Of a stretch of DNA of 30,766 bases, positions 1 to 7,153 are shown one piece after another. Positions within the stretch are counted from its first letter, which is position 1. Every line of letters starts with the position of its first letter. The position numbers and the translations under genes were made by a program. The stretch covers positions 1 to 30,766 of the IMG/VR virus record IMGVR_UViG_3300032213_001925, one strand, 5' to 3'. This stretch comes from a virus. Below the pieces are notes generated by a model. The model did not search any database and was not told the origin of the DNA. It saw only the letters and a list, made by a program, of their open reading frames with translations.

Positions 1-14
1 CTGACGGCAAAAAC
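1..14. repeat. 14-bp terminal direct repeat, left copy (possible cos or circular junction)
   Basis: The first 14 bases, CTGACGGCAAAAAC, are identical to bases 30753-30766. A chance match of this length at the exact ends is very unlikely, so the window is a circular or terminally redundant molecule. It is directly followed by an imperfect second copy (bases 14-26, 11 of 13 matching), giving a small tandem repeat. The junction lies just upstream of the ParB-remnant and terminase genes, where cos sits in lambda-like phages. A filled-in cohesive end or an assembler overlap would both give this picture, and the sequence alone cannot separate them. Confidence 0.8.
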
Positions 15-22
15 TGACGACC

Positions 23-53
23 AAAACCCCCGTAGAAGACTCCTTACCGGGGG
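23..53 (-). terminator. Rho-independent terminator-like hairpin at the end of the early arm
   Basis: On the minus strand CCCCCG (48-53) can pair with CGGGGG (27-32) across a 15-base loop, followed at once by TTTT (23-26). The hairpin overlaps the stop codon (44-46) of the last early gene and sits just before the putative cos junction, a sensible place to stop early transcription before the terminase operon. The stem is short but all G/C. A competing perfect palindrome, GGGGGCGCCCCC (50-61), overlaps it. Confidence 0.45.
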
Positions 54-346
54 GCGCCCCCACTCAACGCCCTCTTTGCGTGTCTGGCTGCGTCATGGAT
101 CGCCTGCTGAGTGATCCCCTCAGCATGTCCGGCCGCTGCCTGGTTGGCGTGCCCGTGGAGCCCCTGCAACCCAAACGCAAACGCAACCCCTAGCAAGCGA
201 GTACGCAGTCCGTCGCGATGTCCACGCAACAGGTAGTCCATCAAGCGCGCAACGGCCATCGCCGCCTCGGAGCGGTGCCAATCAATTACCGCATCCACCT
301 GATCCTCGGTAAGCCCGAGCGCTTCCAGTTCGTCTCGGTCAGACAT
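44..346 (-). CDS. Hypothetical protein, last gene of the early arm (100 aa)
   Basis: I do not recognise this family. The chosen start at 346 (MSDRDELEALG) overlaps the end of the preceding gene by 8 bp. An in-frame ATG at 394 (MANFKRLRDRAQ) would add 16 residues and deepen the overlap. The first half is acidic and predicted helical. The middle has a hydrophobic stretch rich in Ala, Leu and Phe (LLGVAFAFGLQGLHGHA) that is too broken by polar residues to be a clear membrane segment. The C-terminal third is rich in Ala and His. It closes the replication arm next to the putative cos region. Its function is unknown and the start is uncertain. Confidence 0.55.
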   Translation of the reverse strand: MSDRDELEALGLTEDQVDAVIDWHRSEAAMAVARLMDYLLRGHRDGLRTRLLGVAFAFGLQGLHGHANQAAAGHAEGITQQAIHDAARHAKRALSGGAPR

Positions 347-563
347 GCGCGATGAAATTTGCGCCCGGTCCCTCAAGCGCTTGAAGTTTGCCATCAGGTC
401 CGTAAATTTTGCCGATAATAGTACTCGGCGGCATGGCCGACCCCAGAACGCCCTCAGGACCGCTGCTGGGCCCCTTTTTGTGCGACAGCGCGGCCAATCC
501 TGCAACGGGTTGAAGTTGAGTGAAGCGCTCCACGAGCGCGGATGCGGAAATGGGTTGGATCAT
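339..563 (-). CDS. Hypothetical protein (74 aa)
   Basis: The start at 563 is fixed by an ATGA overlap with the stop of the gene before it, and the end overlaps the next gene by 8 bp. The protein begins MIQPISASALVERFTQLQPV and continues with a Gly/Pro/Ser-rich low-complexity middle. No domain, signal peptide or membrane segment is visible. It belongs to a run of three small overlapping genes after the putative origin. The tight translational coupling argues that it is real; the function is unknown. Confidence 0.55.
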   Translation of the reverse strand: MIQPISASALVERFTQLQPVAGLAALSHKKGPSSGPEGVLGSAMPPSTIIGKIYGPDGKLQALEGPGANFIAHV

Positions 564-763
564 AAAACCTCCGGGAGCGTCCAGCACGGACGCTGCAACA
601 GTTGAGCCTGGAGTGCATTTAGTTTGTCAATGGCCAAACGCAAACGATCCCTGCACCAAATCACCTCCCGTTGGGCGGCAAGAATTGCCGCATCCAACGC
701 CAATGGCCCAGTTGTGTCCTGTGTAACTTTGGCTGTAACTTTGCTAGGGTTTTCGTAACTCAT
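560..763 (-). CDS. Hypothetical protein, first gene after the putative origin (67 aa)
   Basis: This short helical protein has a middle region (LAAQREVIWCRDRLRLAIDK) that could form a coiled coil or small helix-turn-helix. I do not recognise a family. It follows the A/T-rich gap at 764-953 and its 5' codons contain two TGTAACTTTG units (722-731, 734-743), so coding sequence and the repeat family of the putative origin overlap here. The leader before the ATG (AACCATTTAGATCAA) has no Shine-Dalgarno sequence. The gene is linked to the next by an ATGA overlap. Confidence 0.6.
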   Translation of the reverse strand: MSYENPSKVTAKVTQDTTGPLALDAAILAAQREVIWCRDRLRLAIDKLNALQAQLLQRPCWTLPEVL

Positions 764-978
764 TTGATCTAAATGGTTTAATGGCTGTAACCTGAGTAAC
801 CTGAGAAAAACTGAACAAAACCCGTAACACCTGTGCTCCTACCCCCTATATATACTCTATATATTATTTTATAAAATATGAGGTTACACAGGTTACACTA
901 TAGCAAAACGCGACACACAAGGCACTTACGACGGTGACACAATCAGGACACACTCATGACACATCAAGACACACCCAG
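722..978. other. Candidate replication origin or multi-site control region (iterons and A/T-rich core)
   Basis: This holds the longest gap in the early arm (764-953). Units of (T)GTAAC(C/T)T occur at 722, 734, 787 and 796, with relatives at 755 and 824, and in inverted orientation as two tandem AGGTTACAC copies (881-898). Between them lies a 34-base almost pure A/T stretch (847-880) containing the perfect 14-bp palindrome TATTTTATAAAATA (865-878). On the other side, GACAC occurs at 936, 947, 958 and 968 in steps of 11, 11 and 10 bases, with another at 912. Short repeats phased with the helix beside an unwinding-prone stretch, at the end of the primase gene, are typical of origins. The same sites could be operators. 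Confidence 0.5.
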
Positions 979-3110
979 CGCTTGGTCACTCCATCCTCAG
1001 CGCTCCTCGTCGTCCGCATGTCCCAACCGATCGCGCGCATTACCGCCGCAAGCCGTCGCGCATGCTGCTGTGACTGGTCAGCGGCGTCGATCTGCAATAC
1101 CTGGCCCAAGATTTCCCGTGTGGTATACCTGCGATGGCTGACCAACGCGCCGTCCAAAATCTCCTCCCACGGATCGCACGGTCGCCTTGCCATCACGTGC
1201 GCCGCGTGAGCGCCCTCCGGGATGTCCCAGTGCCGGAACCCGCGGCGCCACAGATCCACAGCCTCGGCAAACAACTGCGTGCGGCAATCAGTCAGCCACT
1301 GTAGGTCAATGCGCCCGCACCGTACCGGCCAGAATCGGCGCGCGCCTGTCTCATCGCTCTGCCAGTCATCTCGGTTAGTTGTGCCGGCAAACACACACCG
1401 ACGCGGCATCCGTTCCGGAGTCCGCCCGTATGGTCGCCGGATTTCGTCGACTTGAGTGCTCATGATGCCCTTCAACCTGTCAACGTCCGCGCGCCGAAAC
1501 GCGTGCAGCTCGGCAATCTCCACCAACATTTTCCCGCGCATTGCCAGGACGAAATCCTTGCTTCCAATCTCTTCATGCATTTCGCCAAACCACTCTCCGC
1601 CCAGAATGCGTAGCGCGGTTGATTTGCCGATGCCCTGCCCGCCTTCAAACACCGGCATCGTGTCGACCTTGCACCCCGGCGCCATCCCGCGCGCTGCGAT
1701 GGATATCAGCCAACAGCGGCCAACCGCGGCGTGATAATCGTCCGCCGGCGCGCCAAACGCGACGGGCATCAATGCATTGAGACGCTCCACGCCATCCCAC
1801 TGCAGGGACTCGAGCCAATCCCGCACACAATCCCGCGCGTTGCTGCGCGCCACGAGTTGCACTGCCTCATGCACAGCCGCAGTGGTCGTCCCTGGCAACT
1901 CCAAAACAGCCTGAAACCACCGCGTTAGAAGCGCCGTGTGCTGGTCGGTCCAGCGCTCTACGGTGCCAAACCCATCCGAAAACACGTCATCCAAAAACGT
2001 GTCAAACCAGATCCTGCCCGCCCAGCGTTGATGCCCCTCGAGCGTCCCGCAGATCCCGTGCAAACTGACAACGTAGCGTCCGCCCTGCCCGCGTTTGAAG
2101 CCAAACATCTCCAGGTCGCGCTTCTCCGGTTCGGCGTACTCCTCCCGCAACGTCACCCGTTGTGCGTTGCCGACCACCTCCACCACGGCCTCACGCGCGA
2201 CCAGCTGCGGCACTCGGCCAGCGCCGCGGATAAACGCCTCCACGTCGTCACCCGCGGCAATCGCGTCGGCCACGTCCCAGCCATCCGGCGCACCGGATGG
2301 CGGCTCCACGCTGCGCACCCGGCATCCCTGCGCCTCGAGCAACCCGGCGACGCGTTTCATGGCATTGCGGCCTGGGTCGTCCGCGTCTGGCCACAGCACC
2401 ACCTCGCGCTCGCTCAGCGGTTCCCAGTTGGTTTTGTCCACAGCCTGCGCGCCTCCACTCCAGGTGATGGCAATCAGATCCAGCCCCAGCGCGTTAAGCG
2501 CATCCGCGCATTTCTCGCCTTCCACGACCACCACGAGCGTCCGCGGATGCGACGCCAACAGATCCAAGCCGTACAGCGGACGCGGCTGTGCAAACCCAGC
2601 CCACCGCCAGACAATGCGCCCCTGCGCATCGTACCAGGGAGTTCGTGGAGTGATAAGTTTTTTCCCACCGTCCATGCGGCGCACGATGATGCCCAGCACG
2701 TTTCCAATTGCGTTTCGGTAATAGTACGCGGCTTGGTAGTTGCCAAGCTTCGGGTCAGGCATGTCTTCATCCGGATCTAACACCGGGTAAAACTCCGGCT
2801 CCTCCTGTCGCGCGTCCACAACCACAGGCGCCGCAGGCAGGCCAAGCGTAAGACGCTTTGCCGCTTCGCTCATCGTGAGACGGTGGATGGCTGCATACAA
2901 ACTAACCGGATCCGACCCGCCGACGTCGCCGCTGAAGTCCTTCCAAACGCCTTTCTGCAAGTTGATTTTCAGCGACTGCCCCGGCTCGCCGTTAATCGAA
3001 CCAACGCAATACTCGTTCCCGACGCGGCGCCCGTTGGGTAACCACTGGCAAAGGTGATGCAGCAAATTGCCAAGCAGCGCGGCGTTGAGAGATTTGAAAT
3101 CAATGGTCAT
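954..3110 (-). CDS. Toprim / VirE-type primase-helicase (718 aa)
   Basis: This is probably the replicative primase-helicase. Residues 1-90 resemble the N-terminal region of phage primases (KGVWKDFSG, then GGSDPVSLYAAIHR). Residues about 190-300 form a Toprim-like domain: Glu in VVEGEK (195-200) and the Asp pair in WPDADDPG (240-247). The C-terminal half is a virulence-associated-E / SF3-like ATPase: Walker A GGQGIGKS (490-497), Walker B-like GKMLVEIAE (526-534), FAGTTN (574-579) and GARRFWPV (589-596). No DNA polymerase gene is present in the window, so elongation would depend on the host. The start is fixed by an ATGA overlap with the preceding gene. The gene ends inside the GACAC repeats of the putative origin. 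Confidence 0.9.
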   Translation of the reverse strand: MTIDFKSLNAALLGNLLHHLCQWLPNGRRVGNEYCVGSINGEPGQSLKINLQKGVWKDFSGDVGGSDPVSLYAAIHRLTMSEAAKRLTLGLPAAPVVVDARQEEPEFYPVLDPDEDMPDPKLGNYQAAYYYRNAIGNVLGIIVRRMDGGKKLITPRTPWYDAQGRIVWRWAGFAQPRPLYGLDLLASHPRTLVVVVEGEKCADALNALGLDLIAITWSGGAQAVDKTNWEPLSEREVVLWPDADDPGRNAMKRVAGLLEAQGCRVRSVEPPSGAPDGWDVADAIAAGDDVEAFIRGAGRVPQLVAREAVVEVVGNAQRVTLREEYAEPEKRDLEMFGFKRGQGGRYVVSLHGICGTLEGHQRWAGRIWFDTFLDDVFSDGFGTVERWTDQHTALLTRWFQAVLELPGTTTAAVHEAVQLVARSNARDCVRDWLESLQWDGVERLNALMPVAFGAPADDYHAAVGRCWLISIAARGMAPGCKVDTMPVFEGGQGIGKSTALRILGGEWFGEMHEEIGSKDFVLAMRGKMLVEIAELHAFRRADVDRLKGIMSTQVDEIRRPYGRTPERMPRRCVFAGTTNRDDWQSDETGARRFWPVRCGRIDLQWLTDCRTQLFAEAVDLWRRGFRHWDIPEGAHAAHVMARRPCDPWEEILDGALVSHRRYTTREILGQVLQIDAADQSQQHARRLAAVMRAIGWDMRTTRSAEDGVTKRWVCLDVS

Positions 3111-3376
3111 TTCAGCCCCCCGTGCGCTTCAATCTCGGCCTCGATCACTTCCGCCGGGACGTAACACCAGCGCGTGCCTTCGTAGCGCAATCCAACCTTC
3201 CACGGATCAAACCGTTTGCTCAGATCCAACATGCCAAACGGTCGCACCTCAAAATGCGTCCAGGGCCCCGTGTTGCTCACCGGCGTGCACGCGGCAAACG
3301 CGTCAGCAAAAATTGTAAATTTGTACCCGTCGGCGCAGATAATCCGCCCGACCCCGTTTTGTATCGTGTGTGTCAT
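3107..3376 (-). CDS. Hypothetical protein between nuclease and primase (89 aa)
   Basis: The start at 3376 (MTHTIQNGVGRI) overlaps the nuclease gene stop by ATGA, and the end overlaps the primase start in the same way, so the gene is locked into the replication operon. The composition suggests a small beta-rich domain with a conserved-looking stretch THFEVRPFGMLDLSKRFDPW. No catalytic motif or membrane segment is visible. A role linked to primase or nuclease is inferred from position only. Confidence 0.65.
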   Translation of the reverse strand: MTHTIQNGVGRIICADGYKFTIFADAFAACTPVSNTGPWTHFEVRPFGMLDLSKRFDPWKVGLRYEGTRWCYVPAEVIEAEIEAHGGLK

Positions 3377-3705
3377 AAAATTGTTTGATCCGCGCCCCAA
3401 ACCACCCGCGCGCATCCGCCTGCAGCGGCGACAGCCTGCAACCACCGGTCCTGATCCGGTCGCAGTCGTCCGCTTGCGGATTTAACCTCCACGCTAAGAA
3501 ACTGCGCCACTGTCTGCCCGACCATGTCCTGGGTAATTACAAGCGAGCGCCACCCGATCAGGTCAGCGCTGCCTGGTTGCAGCCCAAACGAGTGCCACCG
3601 GCCCGCAGCATCCTGCACGCGTCCACAGTGGTTCCGAAACACCCGTGCGTGCGGAGTTGCGTTAATCTGCCTCCAGACAGCGGCTTGGATTTGCGCCTCG
3701 GTCAT
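3373..3705 (-). CDS. VRR-NUC domain nuclease (110 aa)
   Basis: This is a small stand-alone VRR-NUC (PD-(D/E)XK superfamily) nuclease. The motif is readable: GSADLIGW gives the metal-binding Asp48, and SVEVKSASGRLRPDQDRW gives Glu73 and Lys75 followed by the conserved R-x-DQ region. In phages such proteins are encoded with replication and recombination genes and are thought to cut branched or displaced-strand DNA. It is joined by ATGA overlaps on both sides. Its N-terminus (MTEAQIQAAV) resembles those of the two nearby genes at 3702-3863 and 4708-5022. Confidence 0.88.
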   Translation of the reverse strand: MTEAQIQAAVWRQINATPHARVFRNHCGRVQDAAGRWHSFGLQPGSADLIGWRSLVITQDMVGQTVAQFLSVEVKSASGRLRPDQDRWLQAVAAAGGCARVVWGADQTIL

Positions 3706-3863
3706 TTCGTATCGAGCAACGTTTCCATGGCGTTGATTGCCGCCTTCAGCGTTTCGCGGATTTCCGCGGCTTCAATCGCCGGCAAATACCGCGCCCAGAA
3801 CTTGCGGTTGGCCCAGAGTAAGCGCAAATCAAAAAGCGCGTCTCGGATTTGTTTCTCGGTCAT
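3702..3863 (-). CDS. Hypothetical small helical protein (53 aa), intact copy of a duplicated gene
   Basis: The start at 3863 overlaps the ThyX stop by ATGA, giving MTEKQIRDALFDLRLLWANR and then a helix rich in Glu, Ala and Leu. The family is unknown. The first 41 bases of the gene recur with one mismatch at 4671-4711, where they begin a truncated copy. The intact copy ends in an ATGA overlap with the VRR-NUC gene. The pattern suggests that this gene was the original neighbour of the gene at 4708-5022 before the ThyX segment came between them. Confidence 0.6.
   Translation of the reverse strand: MTEKQIRDALFDLRLLWANRKFWARYLPAIEAAEIRETLKAAINAMETLLDTK
3823..3863. repeat. 41-bp direct repeat, copy A (start of the intact small gene)
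   Basis: Bases 3823-3863 match 4671-4711 at 40 of 41 positions. The repeat begins exactly at the start codon of a small gene and runs 41 bases into it. The two copies lie in the same orientation 848 bp apart and bracket thyX and a small membrane-protein gene. Confidence 0.9.
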
Positions 3864-4489
3864 AAAAGTTTGGCAATAGTTGGAAACTCGCCAGCAAAAA
3901 TGCGCTGCACCTCCTGCGCAACCTGGCGATGCTCTAACTGAGTGTGCTCGCTCAGGCGTTGCTGCAGATAATGGATCCATGAGCGGACGCTTCCAGTCAT
4001 GTAAAGCGTCGTCTGAGTGCAGAGTGGCAGGATCATTCTGGCGCATTCGCGGGCGACGCCTTTTTCCAATAGGTACTCATAATTGTCGATGGCGTCGTTA
4101 ATGTGCTCGCGCACCTCGTTCGTAAGTTTTTCGCTTCCAAAATCATCACTTGAAGATTGTCGATTAGTCCCAGCTTGTCGGCGAAGCTGCACCGGCTCAA
4201 AATCACTGGCCTCAGCGTACCGTTGCGAAAACTCCTGAAAAGTGAAGCTCCGGTGCCGCAAAAGCTGCGCTGCTATGGCGCGGCTAGTGACGACCTCCAC
4301 CGTCATAGACGCCGTCTCAAACACGGACCAGTGCCCATGCCGTATGCAGTACTGCAACAGACGCTCGCCAGTTTCGTGGTTGTCCTGGTTACTCGGGTTG
4401 CTCACGCGGGCGGCGTAGACAATCAGCGCCTGCGCGTCCGGGATGTTGCTCAGTCGCGGCTGAGATGTGGCAATAAGTCGGACGTTCAT
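3860..4489 (-). CDS. thyX: Flavin-dependent thymidylate synthase ThyX (209 aa)
   Basis: ThyX converts dUMP to dTMP using methylene-tetrahydrofolate, with reducing power passed through FAD. The ThyX signature RHRx7S is present: RHR at 78-80, Ser88 in RHRSFTFQEFSQRY. The C-terminal QQRLSEHTQLEHRQVAQE region matches the family's substrate-binding helix, and the length is normal for a phage ThyX. In the phage it would secure thymidylate for replication. The start follows the preceding small membrane gene in an ATGA overlap. The gene lies inside a segment bracketed by a 41-bp direct repeat, suggesting that it was acquired or moved as a cassette. Confidence 0.96.
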   Translation of the reverse strand: MNVRLIATSQPRLSNIPDAQALIVYAARVSNPSNQDNHETGERLLQYCIRHGHWSVFETASMTVEVVTSRAIAAQLLRHRSFTFQEFSQRYAEASDFEPVQLRRQAGTNRQSSSDDFGSEKLTNEVREHINDAIDNYEYLLEKGVARECARMILPLCTQTTLYMTGSVRSWIHYLQQRLSEHTQLEHRQVAQEVQRIFAGEFPTIAKLL

Positions 4490-4623
4490 TTTTTCTTAAA
4501 GATTTCCAAAATCTTTTCCGGTCCTTCTTTTTTTATGATTGTGCCCATAATGTAGGCACACACATACCATCCGGCAACGAGTCCAAAAACTGCGCCAGCT
4601 AAAAAGTATCCAATTTCACTCAT
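4486..4623 (-). CDS. Small membrane protein upstream of thyX (45 aa)
   Basis: Translation gives MSEIGYFLAGAVFGLVAGWY, then VCAYIMGTIIKKEG and a lysine-rich tail ending KKK. Residues about 6-28 form one clear hydrophobic, Gly/Ala-rich membrane segment, followed by a positively charged C-terminus. The stop overlaps the ThyX start as ATGA, which supports translation. The upstream leader is A/T-rich (aaaaaaa before the ATG). No family is recognised. It travels with thyX inside the repeat-bracketed segment. Confidence 0.65.
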   Translation of the reverse strand: MSEIGYFLAGAVFGLVAGWYVCAYIMGTIIKKEGPEKILEIFKKK

Positions 4624-4636
4624 TTTTTTTCCTGAT

Positions 4637-4711
4637 TTATCTTTTTCGTGTCGTCACGCAAATGATCGGTCGCAAATCAAACAGCGCGTCTCGGATTTGT
4701 TTCTCGGTCAT
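4637..4711 (-). pseudogene. Truncated copy of the 53-aa gene (24-codon remnant)
   Basis: From the ATG at 4711 the frame reads MTEKQIRDALFDLRPIICV and stops at 4637 after 24 residues. The first 14 residues are identical to those of the intact gene at 3702-3863, after which the sequence is unrelated. The ATG still overlaps the stop of the gene at 4708 as ATGA, so the ribosome would still initiate here. It reads as the left-behind 5' end of a gene interrupted by insertion of the ThyX segment. A functional 24-residue leader peptide is possible but unsupported. Confidence 0.65.
4671..4711. repeat. 41-bp direct repeat, copy B (start of the truncated small gene)
   Basis: Matches 3823-3863 at 40 of 41 positions in the same orientation. 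Recombination between the copies would remove 848 bp (thyX, the 45-aa membrane gene and the remnant) and leave one intact 53-aa gene coupled to the gene at 4708-5022. Confidence 0.9.
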
Positions 4712-5022
4712 TCCTCATCCTCCCATTTGCCCAGCGTCCTCAAAAACGCTTCTGCGCGTTGGCGGGCTGTTGCGCAAAAGAAAACTGGCTCATCTGAGCA
4801 ATCCGCGCCGGTTATCAATGCTAATTTGTTTGCGTAAAAATTGCTGAATTTTGGCAAGATAACCTTTTCGGCCTCGTGCATCATGTTAAGGCTCGTTGAG
4901 TAGTTTGGCAAAAAAAATACCCTGTTGGCTGTTTCGCCCGGCGCCTTGCCAACCACATTGTCTCTAATCTCCTTCCACCCACACGCCTCCGCAATCGCCG
5001 CGTTAATTTGTTGGTCGGTCAT
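4708..5022 (-). CDS. Phage ABA-sandwich-like protein (104 aa)
   Basis: The protein starts MTDQQINAAIAEACGWKEIR, has a central LPNYSTSLNMMHEAEKV segment and ends TARQRAEAFLRTLGKWEDEE. This arrangement (IAEACGW, NYxxxLNxMHEAE, A-RQRAEAFL) is typical of the phage ABA-sandwich family, small phage proteins of unknown biochemical function. It begins directly after the helicase stop with no spacer and ends in an ATGA overlap with the truncated gene remnant. Family assignment is from motif memory. Confidence 0.75.
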   Translation of the reverse strand: MTDQQINAAIAEACGWKEIRDNVVGKAPGETANRVFFLPNYSTSLNMMHEAEKVILPKFSNFYANKLALITGADCSDEPVFFCATARQRAEAFLRTLGKWEDEE

Positions 5023-6420
5023 TTATGTTTTGGAAAATTTATATGTCCTCCGCGCCATGCGCGCCTCGAAACGATAATGCGCCCAACCCGCTTTATACCC
5101 GCGCGCGCGGGCAATTCGCTTGAAATCCTCCAGCGTTTGCGCGCCACGCTCCTCATCCCGGTGCATTGCGCGGACAGCCACTGGATCCACCGCCTCCAAT
5201 TCGCCCGAGTCCGCCACGCCTGGCAACGGCCGCTCGTTGATCTCCACTTCGGTGCCGCATTGCGGACACGTCCGACCGCGCATTGCGGCAAAACAGGACT
5301 GACACAAACGGACCGCTTCCACTTTCGGCTTTTTTGTTTTGCCGTCCAAACTCCACTCGCGGATGTCCTCCGCAAAACCGTGGCGCTCAATCCACTCGCC
5401 GTCCCGCATGGTGCCCACGTTGCCGACGTGGTCAATGATCACCGCGCGCTCTTTACCCTGCGCCGGCCGCAGCACGCGCCCCACCTGCTGCAAATACAAA
5501 CCCAGCGACGCCGTCGGCCGCAGTAGAATTGCCGCGGTAACGTGCGGCAAATCAAACCCCTCCGAAATTATGTCGCAACTCGAAATACCGTGAAGGCTGC
5601 CCGTGCGCAGTCCATCCACCGCTGCACGCCGCGCGCCGTCAGACATTGACGAATCCAGCGACGTCCACCTGTACCCCGCGGCGCGGAACGTCTCCGCCAC
5701 GTGCTCCGAGTGCTTAATTGACGCGCAAAACGCTACTGCAGGCGCGCCGTCGCAGCGTCGCCGGTAATGCGTCACAGCTTCACCCGTCACGCGCGCCGTG
5801 TTGCATGCCGCATCGACGTCCCCCGGCCGGAACTCACCCATCCGCATGCGCAGTCCGGTTGTGTCCACCGTGTGCGGGCAAAAATACACCGCACGCGCCA
5901 GGAACCCGCCGTCCATAAGCGCAGCCACTTCCGGTCCGCGGACCATCGCTTGAAACACGTCGCCCAATCCATTGCCGTCTAAGCGCTGCGGCGTTGCTGT
6001 GACGCCAATCACCCGCGCGGCATGGTAAGCGCCCAACACCATTGCCCAGCTGCCTGCCGTCGCGTGGTGTGCCTCGTCACAAATGATCCAGTCCGGCCGC
6101 CAGATGTCCAGGCGGTTGCGCAATGTCTGAACGCTGGCGACCTGCACACGGTGCTCAAGCGCAAGCGGCCGTCTGGCCGCAATGAATCCACACTCCACGC
6201 CACATGCGCGCAACGTGCTGGCAATCTGGTCCAACAAAAAATCGCGATGCGCAAGCAACAGCACGCGGTTGCCCGCGGCCGCCAGCGTTTGCGTCAAATG
6301 CGAAAACATCACCGTCTTGCCCGCACCAGTCGGAGCGACTAACAGCACACGCTTGTGTCCCTGGCGGAACGCGTCGCGCACGCCGGCAATGGCCTGAGAC
6401 TGGTACGGGCGGAGGTTCAT
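5023..6420 (-). CDS. SF2 DEAD/DEAH-box helicase with C-terminal zinc ribbon (465 aa)
   Basis: This is an ATP-dependent superfamily 2 helicase of the phage UvsW/RadD-like kind. The motifs run in order: LRPYQSQA (3-10), Walker A APTGAGKT (29-36), DEAH (115-118), TATP (141-144), SEGFDLP (286-292) and QQVGRVLRP (311-319). A Cys4 zinc ribbon follows, CxxC at 373-376 and CPQCG at 385-389, and a basic tail. It probably remodels replication or recombination intermediates together with the RecT and DUF669 proteins. The start overlaps the MazG-like gene stop as ATGA. Confidence 0.93.
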   Translation of the reverse strand: MNLRPYQSQAIAGVRDAFRQGHKRVLLVAPTGAGKTVMFSHLTQTLAAAGNRVLLLAHRDFLLDQIASTLRACGVECGFIAARRPLALEHRVQVASVQTLRNRLDIWRPDWIICDEAHHATAGSWAMVLGAYHAARVIGVTATPQRLDGNGLGDVFQAMVRGPEVAALMDGGFLARAVYFCPHTVDTTGLRMRMGEFRPGDVDAACNTARVTGEAVTHYRRRCDGAPAVAFCASIKHSEHVAETFRAAGYRWTSLDSSMSDGARRAAVDGLRTGSLHGISSCDIISEGFDLPHVTAAILLRPTASLGLYLQQVGRVLRPAQGKERAVIIDHVGNVGTMRDGEWIERHGFAEDIREWSLDGKTKKPKVEAVRLCQSCFAAMRGRTCPQCGTEVEINERPLPGVADSGELEAVDPVAVRAMHRDEERGAQTLEDFKRIARARGYKAGWAHYRFEARMARRTYKFSKT

Positions 6421-6887
6421 TCTTTAAGCCAAGTTCCGTTCGGCCCCATCGCACCGCGCCGGTCTTTGATCACCTCATAGGCGGCATCCAAACACGCCTC
6501 AATCGTGGTGCCGCGGAATTGGGCGGCGCCGGCCATAATCCGCAGGATCACGAATAAAAAATGCTCCACCTGGACCTTGTCGCTTTTGGCAACCACGTCA
6601 GCCAACCAGCCAACCTCCCGGCACAGTAGGATCACCGCTGTGCGCAAATTGCTCGTTTCCTCCTGCAATGCGACCCATCGCCAATCAATTTCCAACCCGT
6701 GCATTTTCGCCAGGATAATGCAACACACGGTAACATCACCAATGGCGTCGATCAGCGCTTCCTCGTCCGGGTTGTAAATCGCGTCGGCAAACTCGCCAAC
6801 CTCGGACACCAGTTTTAACATCTGCCCTGATGTAGTGCCGTGCGTGAAAATCTGACGCGCTTCTGCCCAGTCTATGATTTTTTTCAT
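6417..6887 (-). CDS. MazG-like nucleotide pyrophosphohydrolase (156 aa)
   Basis: The protein fits the all-alpha NTP-PPase (MazG) superfamily. The metal-binding signature is visible as SEVGEFADAI (Glu29, Glu32) followed by EEALIDAIGDV (acidic residues near 43-51). These enzymes hydrolyse dNTPs or alarmone-like nucleotides to monophosphates. In phages they may clean the nucleotide pool or blunt stringent responses. The C-terminal half (ACLDAAYEVIKDRRGAMGPN) has a pattern common in this group. It lies between an unknown gene and the helicase with ATGA overlaps on both sides. Confidence 0.82.
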   Translation of the reverse strand: MKKIIDWAEARQIFTHGTTSGQMLKLVSEVGEFADAIYNPDEEALIDAIGDVTVCCIILAKMHGLEIDWRWVALQEETSNLRTAVILLCREVGWLADVVAKSDKVQVEHFLFVILRIMAGAAQFRGTTIEACLDAAYEVIKDRRGAMGPNGTWLKE

Positions 6888-7153
6888 GCTCTAAATATAT
6901 CCACCAACTGCTGCACCGAATGCGTTGCAATCATGTTTTCAATGCGATCCACCGCTTCAAAACGCCCACCATCTTCCAGTTCGTCCAGGACTGACATCAC
7001 CCCACCAAACAACAGCGCCAGCTGCGCCGCAGCGTTAGGCTCTCCAAGCGGTTGCCATTTTAGGATCTGCACGGTGTTAGTGTCGTCCGTCGGCCTGGTT
7101 GCGACCACCAGCGCGGCGTCGCAGCCCTCCGGAATTTCAGTGACGTGTTTCAT
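6884..7153 (-). CDS. Hypothetical protein (89 aa)
   Basis: The start overlaps the DUF669 gene stop as TAATG and the end overlaps the MazG-like gene as ATGA. The N-terminal half (VTEIPEGCDAALVVATRPTD) looks beta-rich, and the second half is helical with acidic patches (LDELEDGGRFEAVDRIENM). No known motif is recognised. Its place between the SSB-like gene and nucleotide metabolism suggests an accessory role in replication, by position only. Confidence 0.65.
   Translation of the reverse strand: MKHVTEIPEGCDAALVVATRPTDDTNTVQILKWQPLGEPNAAAQLALLFGGVMSVLDELEDGGRFEAVDRIENMIATHSVQQLVDIFRA

Noticed and set aside
1938-2780. 280-residue open frame on the plus strand
   Set aside because: It lies wholly antisense to the primase-helicase, has an Arg/His/Pro-rich composition typical of a complement frame, and has no neighbouring plus-strand genes.
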